Positions 27,523-36,128 of a stretch of DNA of 64,000 nucleotides are shown here, one piece after another (position 1 is the stretch's first letter; each line of letters begins with the position of its first letter). Origin of the DNA: Lachnospiraceae bacterium (lineage in GTDB: Bacteria; Bacillota; Clostridia; Lachnospirales; Lachnospiraceae); contig QXWO01000002.1 of the NCBI GenBank assembly GCA_009911035.1, positions 1 through 64,000 on the forward strand, read 5' to 3'. The translations under genes and the position numbers were made by a program. Below the pieces are notes generated by a model. The model ran no database searches and was not told where the DNA came from. It saw only the letters and a program-made list of their open reading frames with translations.

Positions 27523-28571
27523 ATGCCTATGATATCCAGGTCGATCCGCTCTGCCAGATCGATAAGGTCTCCTTTTTTGGTCTTTACCGTAGGGCGGGTG
27601 AGCAGGTTTTTGTTTATCATGACGATTTCCACGATCTGGTCGTCGCTTAACTGGATATTCAGTCCGATGGTGTGGGCGGCCAGATTACGCAGGATAGGGT
27701 CAAGGATATCCAAATCATATTTTTGTGCATCATTTTCAAAAATTTCGATTATTTCAAAGGGAGTCTTTGCCTGCCGATAGGTTCTGACTGCGGTCATTGC
27801 CTCGTAGGCGTCAATGATGGCAATGTATCTTGAAAAAATGTCGATCTGTTTGTCATGCAGCCTGGAAGGATAGCCGGTGCCGTCATACCGCTCGTGGTGG
27901 GTCAGGGTTGCCTTAAGGATCGCCGGGTCAAGGGGCATATCCTGAATCATCTGGAAGCCTAAAATGGTATGTGTTTTGATTTTTTCAAATTCTATGTCGG
28001 TAAGTTTGCCCGCTTTCCATATCAGTTCATTGGGCAGTTTCAGCTTTCCTACATCGTAAATAAATGCGCATTGTACCAGTTTGTCTGTATCTTCCTTGGA
28101 AAGGGAAAGCCATGAGGCAAACAGTCCGGCAATCAGGGCCGAGTTGAAACAGTGGGCATAAGTAAGGTCGTCTTCTGTGGGAGTCATGCTGTATAAATAG
28201 TCAATGAGCAGATCTTTCGGCTCGACCCGGTTGAAGACATTATGGTAAAGGTACATCAGTTTAAAAGTGCGGAAGGGGATGCCCTCATGTACAAGCTGGT
28301 TCATCATCTCTTTGTAAAGAGGCATGGAAGAAAGATAAGCCTCTTCAAAATCTGTAAAGCCTTTACTTAAACGTACTTTTTCAAAATGTGTTTTGGCAAA
28401 ATCAACCTCTTCTTTTATGGGAACAAGGATAATACGGTGGCGTGTCAGCTTATTGATGACATTGGGATCTACTTTCGTCCCGTCGGCAATAAGCAATTCA
28501 CCACTTTTGGTTAAAATATCCGCACCAATCACCATGCCAGGTTCTAAAGCCATACGTGCAATATTTTTCAT
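27516..28571 (-). CDS. HD-GYP domain protein with altered HD motif
   Basis: 351 aa member of the HD-GYP family, which normally hydrolyses cyclic di-GMP. The domain (~135-300) keeps the first His (HCFNSA), the GKL-LP segment, the THTILG His, THHERYDGTGYP and DAYEAMTA. The HD pair itself reads YDVGK rather than HDIGK, replacing a metal-ligand His with Tyr (~residue 172). Activity may therefore be lost or altered. The N-terminal ~120 residues are of unknown type. The ATG at 28571 follows GGAGAG; an ATG at 28583 is less well placed. Its stop overlaps the convergent PBP stop by 7 nt. Confidence 0.85.
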   Translation of the reverse strand: MKNIARMALEPGMVIGADILTKSGELLIADGTKVDPNVINKLTRHRIILVPIKEEVDFAKTHFEKVRLSKGFTDFEEAYLSSMPLYKEMMNQLVHEGIPFRTFKLMYLYHNVFNRVEPKDLLIDYLYSMTPTEDDLTYAHCFNSALIAGLFASWLSLSKEDTDKLVQCAFIYDVGKLKLPNELIWKAGKLTDIEFEKIKTHTILGFQMIQDMPLDPAILKATLTHHERYDGTGYPSRLHDKQIDIFSRYIAIIDAYEAMTAVRTYRQAKTPFEIIEIFENDAQKYDLDILDPILRNLAAHTIGLNIQLSDDQIVEIVMINKNLLTRPTVKTKKGDLIDLAERIDLDIIGIY

Positions 28572-28655
28572 AATACTCTCCATTCCTGCTTAACATTCAT
28601 TATGCACTTCATTATTTATAATTTTTACATGATATTACATCATGCAATCAATATA

Positions 28656-28683
28656 AGTATAAATTATTCAATAAATTTGTCAA
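28656..28683 (-). promoter_or_regulatory. Sigma-A promoter for the HD-GYP gene
   Basis: On the reverse strand, TTGACA (28683-28678), 16-bp spacer, TATACT (28661-28656), giving a leader of about 78 nt. It is back to back with the forward promoter at 28693-28720. Confidence 0.65.
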
Positions 28684-28692
28684 TAATGTACT

Positions 28693-28720
28693 TTGGAAAT
28701 TTCGCAATTTGTGCTATGAT
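28693..28720 (+). promoter_or_regulatory. Sigma-A promoter for the 28794 operon
   Basis: TTGGAA (28693-28698), 16-bp spacer, TATGAT (28715-28720). The leader of about 67 nt includes a GC-rich stretch (28734-28763) that can form a small hairpin. Confidence 0.55.
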
Positions 28721-28793
28721 GATAACAGTCAGCAGGCGGCCGGAAAGCGCCCCGCCTGCCCGGCAGTAAAAAGAAAACGAAAAGGATACCGGA

Positions 28794-29123
28794 ATGAAAT
28801 TTTATAAATACCTCTATCTTGGCGATAATATTACTAACCCGGCAAAGATAAAACGGAAGTTAAAGCAGCATGCCGGAACAACTGTTTATGTGATCACCAT
28901 CGCGCCGGGACCTGACCAGCTTGAAATATTCCACAGCGCATATTTAAAACAGAGGTACTACAGATACCACCCTCCTATTATAGTAGGGATTTCTTCCAAT
29001 TATGATGAAGCATTGGAAATCATTGTGAAAATCACGCAGGAATGTCTTGAAGCGACAGGAAACTGCAATCTGAAGGAGTATTTAAAATTAAAGGCGAAAC
29101 AAAATAACAGGCATGGAGTATAG
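28794..29123 (+). CDS. Conserved hypothetical protein, 109 aa
   Basis: Function unknown. A small soluble alpha/beta-looking protein without Cys-rich or membrane features. Distinctive stretches are YLYLGDNI at the start, a strand VYVITIAPG, and ILVGISSNYDEALEIIV-like helix sequence near residue 70. The ATG follows AAAGGAT. It is the first gene of a probable operon with the DUF2953 and ytfJ/gerW genes, so a sporulation-stage or envelope role is possible by context only. Confidence 0.7.
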   Translation: MKFYKYLYLGDNITNPAKIKRKLKQHAGTTVYVITIAPGPDQLEIFHSAYLKQRYYRYHPPIIVGISSNYDEALEIIVKITQECLEATGNCNLKEYLKLKAKQNNRHGV

Positions 29124-29124
29124 T

Positions 29125-30099
29125 ATGGTTTCAATACTGCTGACAATCTTAAAAATTCTGGGCATTTCCCTGTCCGTCATACTGGGCATTTTAGTTGTGC
29201 TGCTGCTTTTGGTACTTTTTGTCCCTGTCCGCTACCGGTTTTCGGGAAGCCGCAGGGCGGAGGGTGAGGGGCCTTTTTCCTTTCAGGTTAAAGTGACCTG
29301 GCTGCTTCATCTTATTAACGTGGCATTTTCCTACCCTGACGCCCCTTATCTGAAAGTGCGGATAGCCTGCATGACCCTTTTTAGATCGGATAAGACTTCC
29401 GCCAGAAAGGATGGGGGGGACGCACCATCCCCAAAAGAAAAGCGCAGGAAAGATAAAACCGGGAAAACGTCAAAAGAGCAGACGCAGCATGAGTCAAAAG
29501 GACTGCAGGACAATGAAATAGAAGAATGGTCTGCAAAGAAAGAAGGTGACAGCCTTCCCAAAGCAGAAACAGAAGAAAAACCAGAGCCGGACTGCGGGGC
29601 GGGAGAGGAAGATGATGCGGCAAAAACAGGATTTTTTAAAAAATTGATAGAATTTATAGGGAAACTTAAGGCCGCTTTTAAAAATATCAGGTACACAATT
29701 GCAAAAATATGTGATAAGATAAAACATATTGTAAATAATATCCAGTATTACACAGAATTTATCAGGAGCGAAACCTTTGGCCGCGCCTTTAAGGTTTGTT
29801 CCGGGCAGGTATTTTCCCTGCTGAAACATATTCTTCCGGGAAAGGTGGAGGGAAGTCTCCATATAGGAACCGGAGATCCGGCAAGTACAGGACAGGTTCT
29901 GGCAGTCTATGGTATGTTATATCCGTTCATTGGCAACCATATAGACATCCAGCCGGATTTTGAACAGCAGATCATTGAGGGAGAGCTTTTAATAAAGGGC
30001 AGAATCACGGTTTGTAAAGCGCTTAAGACAGCATGGATCATTTATTTTAATAAAGATCTGCGCCGTTTGATCAAATTATTTAAAAGGGAGGCAGCTTAA
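29125..30099 (+). CDS. DUF2953 protein (YtfI-like)
   Basis: 324 aa protein anchored by one strong N-terminal membrane helix (~5-35, then VPVRYRF). The central part (~85-175) is a highly charged Lys/Glu-rich linker. The C-terminal DUF2953 part contains the conserved GTGDPASTGQVLAVYGMLYP. In Bacillus the homologue ytfI precedes ytfJ, the same order as here, which supports the assignment and a sporulation link. The start chosen is the ATG at 29125, 6 nt after GGAG; the ATG at 29113 overlaps the previous gene. It ends directly at the next ATG. Confidence 0.8.
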   Translation: MVSILLTILKILGISLSVILGILVVLLLLVLFVPVRYRFSGSRRAEGEGPFSFQVKVTWLLHLINVAFSYPDAPYLKVRIACMTLFRSDKTSARKDGGDAPSPKEKRRKDKTGKTSKEQTQHESKGLQDNEIEEWSAKKEGDSLPKAETEEKPEPDCGAGEEDDAAKTGFFKKLIEFIGKLKAAFKNIRYTIAKICDKIKHIVNNIQYYTEFIRSETFGRAFKVCSGQVFSLLKHILPGKVEGSLHIGTGDPASTGQVLAVYGMLYPFIGNHIDIQPDFEQQIIEGELLIKGRITVCKALKTAWIIYFNKDLRRLIKLFKREAA

Positions 30100-30501
30100 A
30101 TGGCAGAAAATAATTTTACAGGAGTAATTGAGTCTTTGATGAGAGGGATGAATACGGTTTTGTCCACGAAGACGGTGGTCGGGGAAGCCACTAAAATCGG
30201 CGATACCATCATTCTGCCCCTGGTAGATGTGACTTTTGGCGTGGGAGCAGGCGCCAGCGTGGGAGACAAGAAAAACGGAGGGGCAGGCGGTTTTTCCGGA
30301 AAGCTCACCCCCAGCGCAGTTCTTGTTATCAAAAACGGAAGTACCAAACTTGTCAATATCAAGAACCAGGATACGGTCACCAAGGTCCTTGACATGATTC
30401 CTGACATTGTAGACAAATTCACTGCACCCAAGGAAGAGATGATGGATGACGGCGAGGCTGTGGATATTGCTTTCCCAAAGGAGGAAGATGACAGGCAATA
30501 A
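30100..30501 (+). CDS. ytfJ: Spore protein GerW/YtfJ family
   Basis: 133 aa protein of the GerW (YtfJ) family, reported in Bacillus to be needed for proper spore germination. It has the family N-terminal helix (IESLMRGMNTVLSTKTVVGE), the strand GDTIILPLVDVTFGVGAG, a Gly-rich loop (KNGGAGGFSGKLTPSA) and VLVIKNG. The start has GGGAGG. The gene abuts the DUF2953 gene with no gap, matching the ytfI-ytfJ order, and marks the organism as a spore former. Confidence 0.88.
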   Translation: MAENNFTGVIESLMRGMNTVLSTKTVVGEATKIGDTIILPLVDVTFGVGAGASVGDKKNGGAGGFSGKLTPSAVLVIKNGSTKLVNIKNQDTVTKVLDMIPDIVDKFTAPKEEMMDDGEAVDIAFPKEEDDRQ

Positions 30502-30553
30502 TCTGCAGGTAAATGCATAAGATAAAGTAAGAAGCATAAGTGGGTGGGTACGC

Positions 30554-30691
30554 ATGAAAAAACTGATAGGGTTTATTTCATTTTGGATTGCTGTAGGTAT
30601 GTTGCTTATGCTTTTTCTTGCGCATCATTATCTGATTGCGCTTATTATTATTGCACTTTTACTGCTGATAGGATACAATTGCTGTTTTTGA
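30554..30691 (+). CDS. Small membrane protein, 45 aa
   Basis: A short gene in the frame starting MKKLIGFISFWIA. Almost the whole product is hydrophobic, with two probable helices (~5-22 and ~26-42) split by AHHY, and it ends GYNCCF. A longer overlapping frame from 30544 has no such protein-like character. The ribosome-binding site (GGTGGGT) is weak. Position 52 nt after ytfJ/gerW on the same strand suggests co-transcription and possible expression during sporulation, but no function can be assigned. Confidence 0.6.
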   Translation: MKKLIGFISFWIAVGMLLMLFLAHHYLIALIIIALLLLIGYNCCF

Positions 30692-30827
30692 CGCACAGCA
30701 TTCATCAAATGTCCGCAGGCAGGGCGTCAGGCTCATTGCCCTTAGATAAACGCAGGGCAGTATGGGCGGAGTTTTAAAATAGCAACAGCCGGTAAATTGA
30801 GGGGAGACGGCTGCGGAGGGTAGTAAC

Positions 30828-31370
30828 ATGGATTCCACAAAAAGAATACACGATAGCAGTAATCTGGACGAGCTGAATCAATTAAAGGTCTGGTTTTTCA
30901 AGGAAAACGTGCGGCTCCAGACTTTAGAGAGCGAACTGAAAAATAAGGAGGACGAGCTCTTAGAAATGAAGGAGCAGTTCCAGCGGGAGACGCTTGAGAC
31001 GAAAAGGCGTCTTGACAGGGAGCGGCAGCGACTTAAAAATGATGAAGAATTTTTTGAGAAAAAACTGGACATCCTTAGAAATGGTTTTGCACAGCTTGAT
31101 ATTGAGAGGACGAAAATCAAAAATGACAGGATCCGCTTGGAAGCGGAACGAAGCGCCCGTATCAGTTACAGCAGGCAGGAGAGAAGCACAGACATGGCGG
31201 AACTTTTGTTTCAGGGAGTCAACAGCCTGATCGCCTTAAAAAAGCGTTACCGGGAACTGCTTAAAATATTTCATCCTGACAATACAGGGGGCGACCATAA
31301 CATGGTGCTGACCATCAATAAGCTCTATGACGAAATAAAAAGCGGTTATGAGATAGGAAAAAGGGCCTGA
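30828..31370 (+). CDS. Coiled-coil protein with C-terminal J-domain-like segment
   Basis: 180 aa soluble protein. Residues ~25-115 form a long charged coiled coil (Lys/Glu/Arg/Leu heptads). The last ~45 residues read ALKKRYRELLKIFHPD, followed by NTGGD and a final helix. This is the helix II-HPD-helix III core of a DnaJ J domain, with the invariant HPD tripeptide. It could recruit DnaK to a specific target. It is not DnaJ itself, as Gly/Phe and zinc regions are absent. The ATG has a GGAGGGTAG site. It follows the spore-related genes on the same strand. Confidence 0.75.
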   Translation: MDSTKRIHDSSNLDELNQLKVWFFKENVRLQTLESELKNKEDELLEMKEQFQRETLETKRRLDRERQRLKNDEEFFEKKLDILRNGFAQLDIERTKIKNDRIRLEAERSARISYSRQERSTDMAELLFQGVNSLIALKKRYRELLKIFHPDNTGGDHNMVLTINKLYDEIKSGYEIGKRA

Positions 31371-31421
31371 TGCCGGATAAGTCTGGCAGATTTTGCAGAC
31401 CGGTTTCTACCGGCTTCTTAA

Positions 31422-31459
31422 CAAACGCTGCCCACGCTTCGCGAGCCAGCTTATTGTAA
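31422..31459 (-). repeat. Dispersed ~37-bp repeat, copy D
   Basis: Reverse-strand copy. Read on that strand it starts TTACAATAAGCTGG and ends CAGCGTTTG, one base longer than copy A and differing from it at about two positions. It lies immediately after the T run of the rpmB terminator in the direction of rpmB transcription. Confidence 0.85.
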
Positions 31460-31489
31460 AAAAAGAACTGACCTAACCGGTCAGTTCTT
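31457..31489 (-). terminator. Intrinsic terminator of rpmB
   Basis: Stem AAGAACTGACC (31463-31473) with GGTCAGTTCTT (31479-31489), five-base loop. On the reverse strand it is followed by a T run (complement of 31457-31464). Confidence 0.88.
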
Positions 31490-31499
31490 AAAAACCACT

Positions 31500-31685
31500 T
31501 TAAGCTCTTTCAACTCTTCCAGACTTTAAGCAATTTGTACAGACATGCATTCTTTTGGAAGCTCCGTTTACTTTACACTTAACTTTTTTGATGTTTGATT
31601 TCCAGATTCTGTTAGATCTTCTATGAGAATGGCTTACGTTGTTCCCAAAATGAACGCCCTTACCACAAATATCACATTTAGCCAT
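31500..31685 (-). CDS. rpmB: 50S ribosomal protein L28
   Basis: 61 aa large-subunit protein. It begins MAKCDICGKG and has a second Cys pair in CTNC near the C-terminus, so it is the zinc-binding form. The conserved NVSHSHRRSNRIW stretch is present. The start at 31685 follows TAGGAGGTG; extra upstream residues in the frame cover that site and are rejected. It is a single-gene transcript on the reverse strand with its own promoter and terminator. Confidence 0.96.
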   Translation of the reverse strand: MAKCDICGKGVHFGNNVSHSHRRSNRIWKSNIKKVKCKVNGASKRMHVCTNCLKSGRVERA

Positions 31686-31726
31686 CGCCGCACCTCCTAA
31701 CAATTCATAATAAACACAACAATTGA

Positions 31727-31755
31727 ATAATAGCAGAATTTGGTTCAGATTGCAA
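31727..31755 (-). promoter_or_regulatory. Sigma-A promoter for rpmB
   Basis: Reverse strand TTGCAA (31755-31750), 17-bp spacer, TATTAT (31732-31727), then a ~35-nt leader. Confidence 0.65.
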
Positions 31756-31820
31756 GAGAAAATTAAATTATTTTTTTTGCGGTAATTAAAATTATTGTTT
31801 CTTTTTTTCCATTTTACGGT

Positions 31821-31826
31821 TATAAT
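31821..31826 (+). promoter_or_regulatory. -10 element for the asp23-fakA operon
   Basis: Consensus TATAAT in an AT-rich region. The best -35 at 17 bp is TTTCTT, which is poor; TTGTTT occurs at a 20-bp spacing. The leader ends in AAGGAGG before the ATG at 31862. Confidence 0.5.
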
Positions 31827-31861
31827 ACAATATATATGTTCAGAATATAAGGAGGCAGCCT

Positions 31862-32236
31862 ATGAAAAGTTCTTCTATGAAAGAAGCGTCTATGAATACT
31901 CATATGGGGAATATTGCTATTGACAATGAAGTGATTGCCCAGTACGCAGGCAGTGTTGCAATGGAATGTTTTGGTGTCGTGGGAATGGCGGGCATAAGCG
32001 TGAAAGACGGTTTTGTGAAACTTCTTAAGAAAGAAAGCATGACCAGGGGAATTTATGTATCTGTCAACAAAAATAAGCTGACAGTGAATTTTCACGTGAT
32101 CGTGTCTTACGGTGTAAGTATCCTTGCCGTCACCGACAATCTGGTCAGCAATGTAAAGTACAAAGTAGAGGAATTCACAGGAATAGAAATTGAGAAAATA
32201 AACATCTTTGTTGAAGGTGTTAGAGTGATTGATTAA
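31862..32236 (+). CDS. Asp23/Gls24 family protein (YloU-like)
   Basis: 124 aa cytosolic or membrane-associated protein of the Asp23 family (cell-envelope homeostasis). The family pattern is visible as GNIAIDNEVIAQYAGSVAMECFGVVGM and, near the C-terminus, VEEFTGIEIEKINIFVEGVRV. The start follows AAGGAGG. As in Bacillus (yloU-yloV) it directly precedes the DAK2-domain gene, only 12 nt apart, so they are one operon. Confidence 0.9.
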   Translation: MKSSSMKEASMNTHMGNIAIDNEVIAQYAGSVAMECFGVVGMAGISVKDGFVKLLKKESMTRGIYVSVNKNKLTVNFHVIVSYGVSILAVTDNLVSNVKYKVEEFTGIEIEKINIFVEGVRVID

Positions 32237-32248
32237 GGAGGACTTGCT

Positions 32249-33919
32249 GTGACTAATACAATCGACGCTAAGATACTTGCAAAGATGTTCTTAGCTGGCG
32301 CCCAAAATTTGGAATCTAAAAAGGAATGGATCAATGATTTGAATGTTTTTCCGGTACCCGACGGCGATACTGGTACCAATATGACGCTTACGATCATGTC
32401 TGCGGCCAAGGATGTGGCTTCCATGGAAGAACCGGATATGCGTTCTCTTTGCAAAGCAATCTCTTCCGGTTCATTAAGAGGCGCCAGAGGAAATTCCGGG
32501 GTCATTTTATCCCAGTTATTCCGGGGATTTACCAAGTCCATCCGTGACAAACAGGAACTGGACATCCCTGTTTTTGCTGATGCCATCGAGAAGGCGGTAG
32601 AGACAGCCTACAAGGCAGTTATGAAGCCCAAGGAGGGCACGATCCTTACGGTAGCCAAAGGAGCGGCCGTTAAGGCAAGGGCTCTTGCAGACGAAGGCTG
32701 CACAGACTTAAGCGTTTTCTTTGATGAAGTAATAAAGTATGCTGATGAAGTATTGGAGAAAACTCCCGAAATGCTTCCCGTGTTAAAGCAGGCAGGTGTT
32801 GTTGACTCTGGCGGTCAGGGACTGATGCAGGTGCTGAAAGGCGCTTATGATGCATTTCTTGGCAAGGAAGTTGATTTCAGTATCAGCGCACCCGGGGAAA
32901 AGGCAGAGACGAAAGCCGCCGCCCAGAATAGCGGCGATATGGAAATCAAATACGGTTATTGTACAGAATTCATTATCCTGCTTAGCAGGAATTTCAATAT
33001 CAAACATGAATTGGACTTCAAGGCATATCTGGAATCTATCGGTGATTCCATTGTGGTGGTGACGGATGACGATGTGGTTAAGGTACACGTACATACCAAC
33101 GACCCCGGACTTGCCATCCAGAAAGCGTTGAAGTACGGTGCATTATCCAATATGAAAATCGATAATATGCGTTTAGAGCATCAGGAAAAGGCGGCCGGAA
33201 AAAAGGCGCCTGCCGCAATAGCAGAACAGCCGGAAGAAAAAGAGACGCCCATGCCCCATAAGGAAGTCGGTTTTATAGCGGTTTCTGTGGGCCAGGGCAT
33301 CAATGAGATATTTAAAGGCTTAGGCGCTGACTATATTATCGAGGGCGGCCAGACCATGAATCCCAGTACGGAGGATATGCTGAACGCCATTGAAAAGGTG
33401 AATGCTGATACGGTTTTCATCCTGCCTAACAATAAAAACATTATTCTGGCAGCAAACCAGGCACAGATGATGGTGGAGGACAAGAAGATCATCGTAATTC
33501 CCACTAAGACGGTTCCCCAGGGAATAACCGCGATCATCAATTATGTTCCTGACATGTCGGTGGAAGAAAATGAAGAAACCATGAAACAGGAGATCGGCAA
33601 TGTGAAGACCGGCCAGGTTACTTATGCGGTCAGGGATACTGTGATTGACGATAAGGAGATCAGGCAGGGGGATTACATGGGAATCGGTGATGCAGGCATT
33701 CTTTCCGTAGGCGGACAGGTGCCGGAGGTTTCCTTTGACCTTCTTAAAGAAATGATGGATGAGGACAGGGAATTGATCAGCATCTACTATGGGGAGGATG
33801 TTTCTGGCCAGGAAGCGGAAGCTTTCCGGGCGCGCATAGAGGCAGAATACCCATCCTGTGACATTGAATTACAGTATGGCGGGCAGCCGATTTACTATTA
33901 TATTATTTCTGCCGAATAG
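32249..33919 (+). CDS. fakA: DAK2-domain fatty acid kinase subunit (FakA/YloV-like)
   Basis: 556 aa ATP-binding kinase subunit that phosphorylates fatty acids held by a DegV/FakB protein. The N-terminal DhaL (DAK2) domain (~1-200) has the Asp-rich metal and ATP site PDGDTGTNMT and the SLRGARGNSGVILSQL loop. A middle and a C-terminal FakA domain follow, with a variable Ala/Lys/Glu-rich linker near residues ~300-330. The start is GTG behind AAGGAGG. A DegV protein is encoded 2.2 kb downstream after recG and is a plausible FakB partner. Confidence 0.88.
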   Translation: MTNTIDAKILAKMFLAGAQNLESKKEWINDLNVFPVPDGDTGTNMTLTIMSAAKDVASMEEPDMRSLCKAISSGSLRGARGNSGVILSQLFRGFTKSIRDKQELDIPVFADAIEKAVETAYKAVMKPKEGTILTVAKGAAVKARALADEGCTDLSVFFDEVIKYADEVLEKTPEMLPVLKQAGVVDSGGQGLMQVLKGAYDAFLGKEVDFSISAPGEKAETKAAAQNSGDMEIKYGYCTEFIILLSRNFNIKHELDFKAYLESIGDSIVVVTDDDVVKVHVHTNDPGLAIQKALKYGALSNMKIDNMRLEHQEKAAGKKAPAAIAEQPEEKETPMPHKEVGFIAVSVGQGINEIFKGLGADYIIEGGQTMNPSTEDMLNAIEKVNADTVFILPNNKNIILAANQAQMMVEDKKIIVIPTKTVPQGITAIINYVPDMSVEENEETMKQEIGNVKTGQVTYAVRDTVIDDKEIRQGDYMGIGDAGILSVGGQVPEVSFDLLKEMMDEDRELISIYYGEDVSGQEAEAFRARIEAEYPSCDIELQYGGQPIYYYIISAE

Positions 33920-33985
33920 AAATACAGGTAAGGCTGGATAATTACGCACAGAACGTGAGAGAAACTTTATAAATAGCAGACGGAC

Positions 33986-34013
33986 AAAAGGACGGTAGTT
34001 CCGTCCTTTTTGC
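33986..34013 (+). terminator. Intrinsic terminator after fakA
   Basis: Stem AAAAGGACGG (33986-33995) with CCGTCCTTTT (34001-34010), five-base loop, T run. Separates the asp23-fakA operon from recG. Confidence 0.85.
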
Positions 34014-34067
34014 GTAGCCCAAAAAGTAGAATCAAAAGCCAGATGTTGTAGTTATGAGGAAAACCAG

Positions 34068-36128
34068 ATGGAATGTCCAAATGATATTATAAGTTTAAAG
34101 GGAATTGGGGAGAAGACGGCAAAACTTTTTTACCGCATGGGAATCCATACCACAGAGGAACTGCTCTGTCATTATCCTAAAGACTATCAGGTCTTTGAAA
34201 TGCCCATAAAGGCATCCCAGGCACAGGACGGTGCGCTGGTCACCATAGAGCTGTTCCTTCCGGCGGCCTTTAGCTGGAAAAAGGTGCGGAGCCTTTCTGT
34301 CGGCACAGGCGCAGGCAGCGACGGACGAAACCGGGTATCCATTACGTATTTTAACGCCTCTTACCTGAAAAAGAAGCTGACGGCTGGGAGCACATACCTG
34401 TTCCGTGGAAAAATAAAGCGGGCTGGGGAGACATACCACATGGACCAGCCTAAACTATATACCTGGGAGAAATACCGACAGCAGATGGGGCGGCTTCAGC
34501 CCTGTTATGCCCTCACCGCAGGACTTGGCAACAAAGCAGTGGCGAAAGCGGCGGCACAGGCGCTTGCCCTGTACCACGAGGAAGAATACCTGCCAGAGGA
34601 AATCCGGGAGGAATATGGCCTGATTCCCAGAGGGGAAGCTTTAAGCCGGATTCATTTTCCCGAGGACTGGGACAGCCTGCTGCAGGCCAGAAAAAGGCTG
34701 GTTTTTGACGAGTTCTTCCTGTTCCTTTTATCCATCCGGCAGATGAAGGATCACAACGAAGCTTTAAAGAGCGAACATCCCATGATAGAGACCGCCTGGC
34801 CGGGACGGCTTATAGAGGCCCTGCCATATCCCCTGACCGGGGCACAAAAGAAAGTATGGCAGGAGATAGAAGGAGATCTGGTTAGCGGAAAATGTATGAA
34901 CCGTCTGGTGCAGGGGGATGTAGGTTCCGGGAAAACCATCCTTGCCTTTCTGGCCCTTCTGCTGGCGGTCAGCAACGGCTGTCAGGGAGCTTTGATGGCA
35001 CCTACGGAAATTCTGGCCTCCCAGCATTTTGAACAGCTATGCCGCATGACCAGGGAGTATCATCTTCCTTTCCGCCCGGTGCTGCTCACCGGCTCTTTGA
35101 GCGCCGGGGCCAAAAAAGAAATCTATAAGCAGATAAAAGAGGGGACGGCCAATGTGGTTATTGGAACCCATGCGCTGATACAGGAGAAAGTGGTTTACCA
35201 GAAGCTGGCGCTGGTCATCACTGATGAACAGCACCGTTTCGGTGTCAGACAGCGGGAAATGTTAGGTCAAAAGGGGGGATGCGCCCACGTTCTTGTGATG
35301 AGCGCAACGCCGATTCCCCGGACCCTTGCCATTATTTTGTATGGGGATTTGCATCTGTCCGTGCTGGATGAGCTGCCTGCCCGCAGAATACCTATAAAAA
35401 ACTGCGTGGTAGACACTTCTTACCGTAAAAAAGCTTATGAATTCATCACGAAAGAGGTGCGCGGCAAAAATCAGGCATATGTCATATGTCCCATGGTGGA
35501 AGCCCCCCAGGAGGGCATGGAAGGGCTTGAGAATGTAACCGATTATGGTGAAATGCTCAAAAGCCGGCTGCCCGAAGACATACATGTGGAAATTCTCCAC
35601 GGAAAAATGAAACCGGCGGACAAAAAGAGAATTATGGACGCCTTTGCCGCAGGGGATATTCATGTGCTGGTGTCCACCACTGTCATAGAAGTGGGAATCA
35701 ATGTGCCCGGCGCCACCGTTATGATGATTGAAAATGCCGAACGGTTTGGCCTTGCCCAGCTTCACCAGCTCCGGGGAAGGATCGGGAGAGGGGATAAGCA
35801 GTCTTATTGTATTTTTGTAAACGGCTCCGACAGTGAAAAATCCATGGACAGGTTAAAGGTGCTGAACCGGTCTAACGACGGCTTTTATATTGCGGAGGAA
35901 GATTTGAAATCCAGAGGTCCGGGAGATTTGTTTGGTATCCGCCAGAGCGGAGCGCTGGAATTTAAAATTGCGGATATTTATCAGGATGCAGATATTTTAA
36001 AGAAAGTAAGCGTGACTGTGGATAATATCCTTAAGGAAGACAGAGATTTAGAAATGGAAAAGTATGCATCCCTGAAACGGTATGTAATGGAAAATGCCGG
36101 AAAATTTGTTGACTTTAGGTCAATCTGA
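34068..36128 (+). CDS. recG: ATP-dependent DNA helicase RecG
   Basis: 686 aa branched-DNA helicase used in recombination and fork rescue. The N-terminal wedge (OB) domain is at ~1-230. The helicase core has motif I GDVGSGKTI, motif II as DEQH (in VITDEQHRFG), motif III SATPIPRTL, and motif VI QLRGRIGR. The C-terminal TRG region includes DLKSRGPGDLFGIRQSG. Length is typical. The ATG follows GAGGAAAA. It is transcribed from DNA after the fakA terminator; no strong promoter was recognised in that short gap. Confidence 0.95.
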   Translation: MECPNDIISLKGIGEKTAKLFYRMGIHTTEELLCHYPKDYQVFEMPIKASQAQDGALVTIELFLPAAFSWKKVRSLSVGTGAGSDGRNRVSITYFNASYLKKKLTAGSTYLFRGKIKRAGETYHMDQPKLYTWEKYRQQMGRLQPCYALTAGLGNKAVAKAAAQALALYHEEEYLPEEIREEYGLIPRGEALSRIHFPEDWDSLLQARKRLVFDEFFLFLLSIRQMKDHNEALKSEHPMIETAWPGRLIEALPYPLTGAQKKVWQEIEGDLVSGKCMNRLVQGDVGSGKTILAFLALLLAVSNGCQGALMAPTEILASQHFEQLCRMTREYHLPFRPVLLTGSLSAGAKKEIYKQIKEGTANVVIGTHALIQEKVVYQKLALVITDEQHRFGVRQREMLGQKGGCAHVLVMSATPIPRTLAIILYGDLHLSVLDELPARRIPIKNCVVDTSYRKKAYEFITKEVRGKNQAYVICPMVEAPQEGMEGLENVTDYGEMLKSRLPEDIHVEILHGKMKPADKKRIMDAFAAGDIHVLVSTTVIEVGINVPGATVMMIENAERFGLAQLHQLRGRIGRGDKQSYCIFVNGSDSEKSMDRLKVLNRSNDGFYIAEEDLKSRGPGDLFGIRQSGALEFKIADIYQDADILKKVSVTVDNILKEDRDLEMEKYASLKRYVMENAGKFVDFRSI

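Noticed and set aside
30544-30777. 77-aa forward frame
   Set aside because: It overlaps the better 45-aa membrane-protein frame and its translation looks random.
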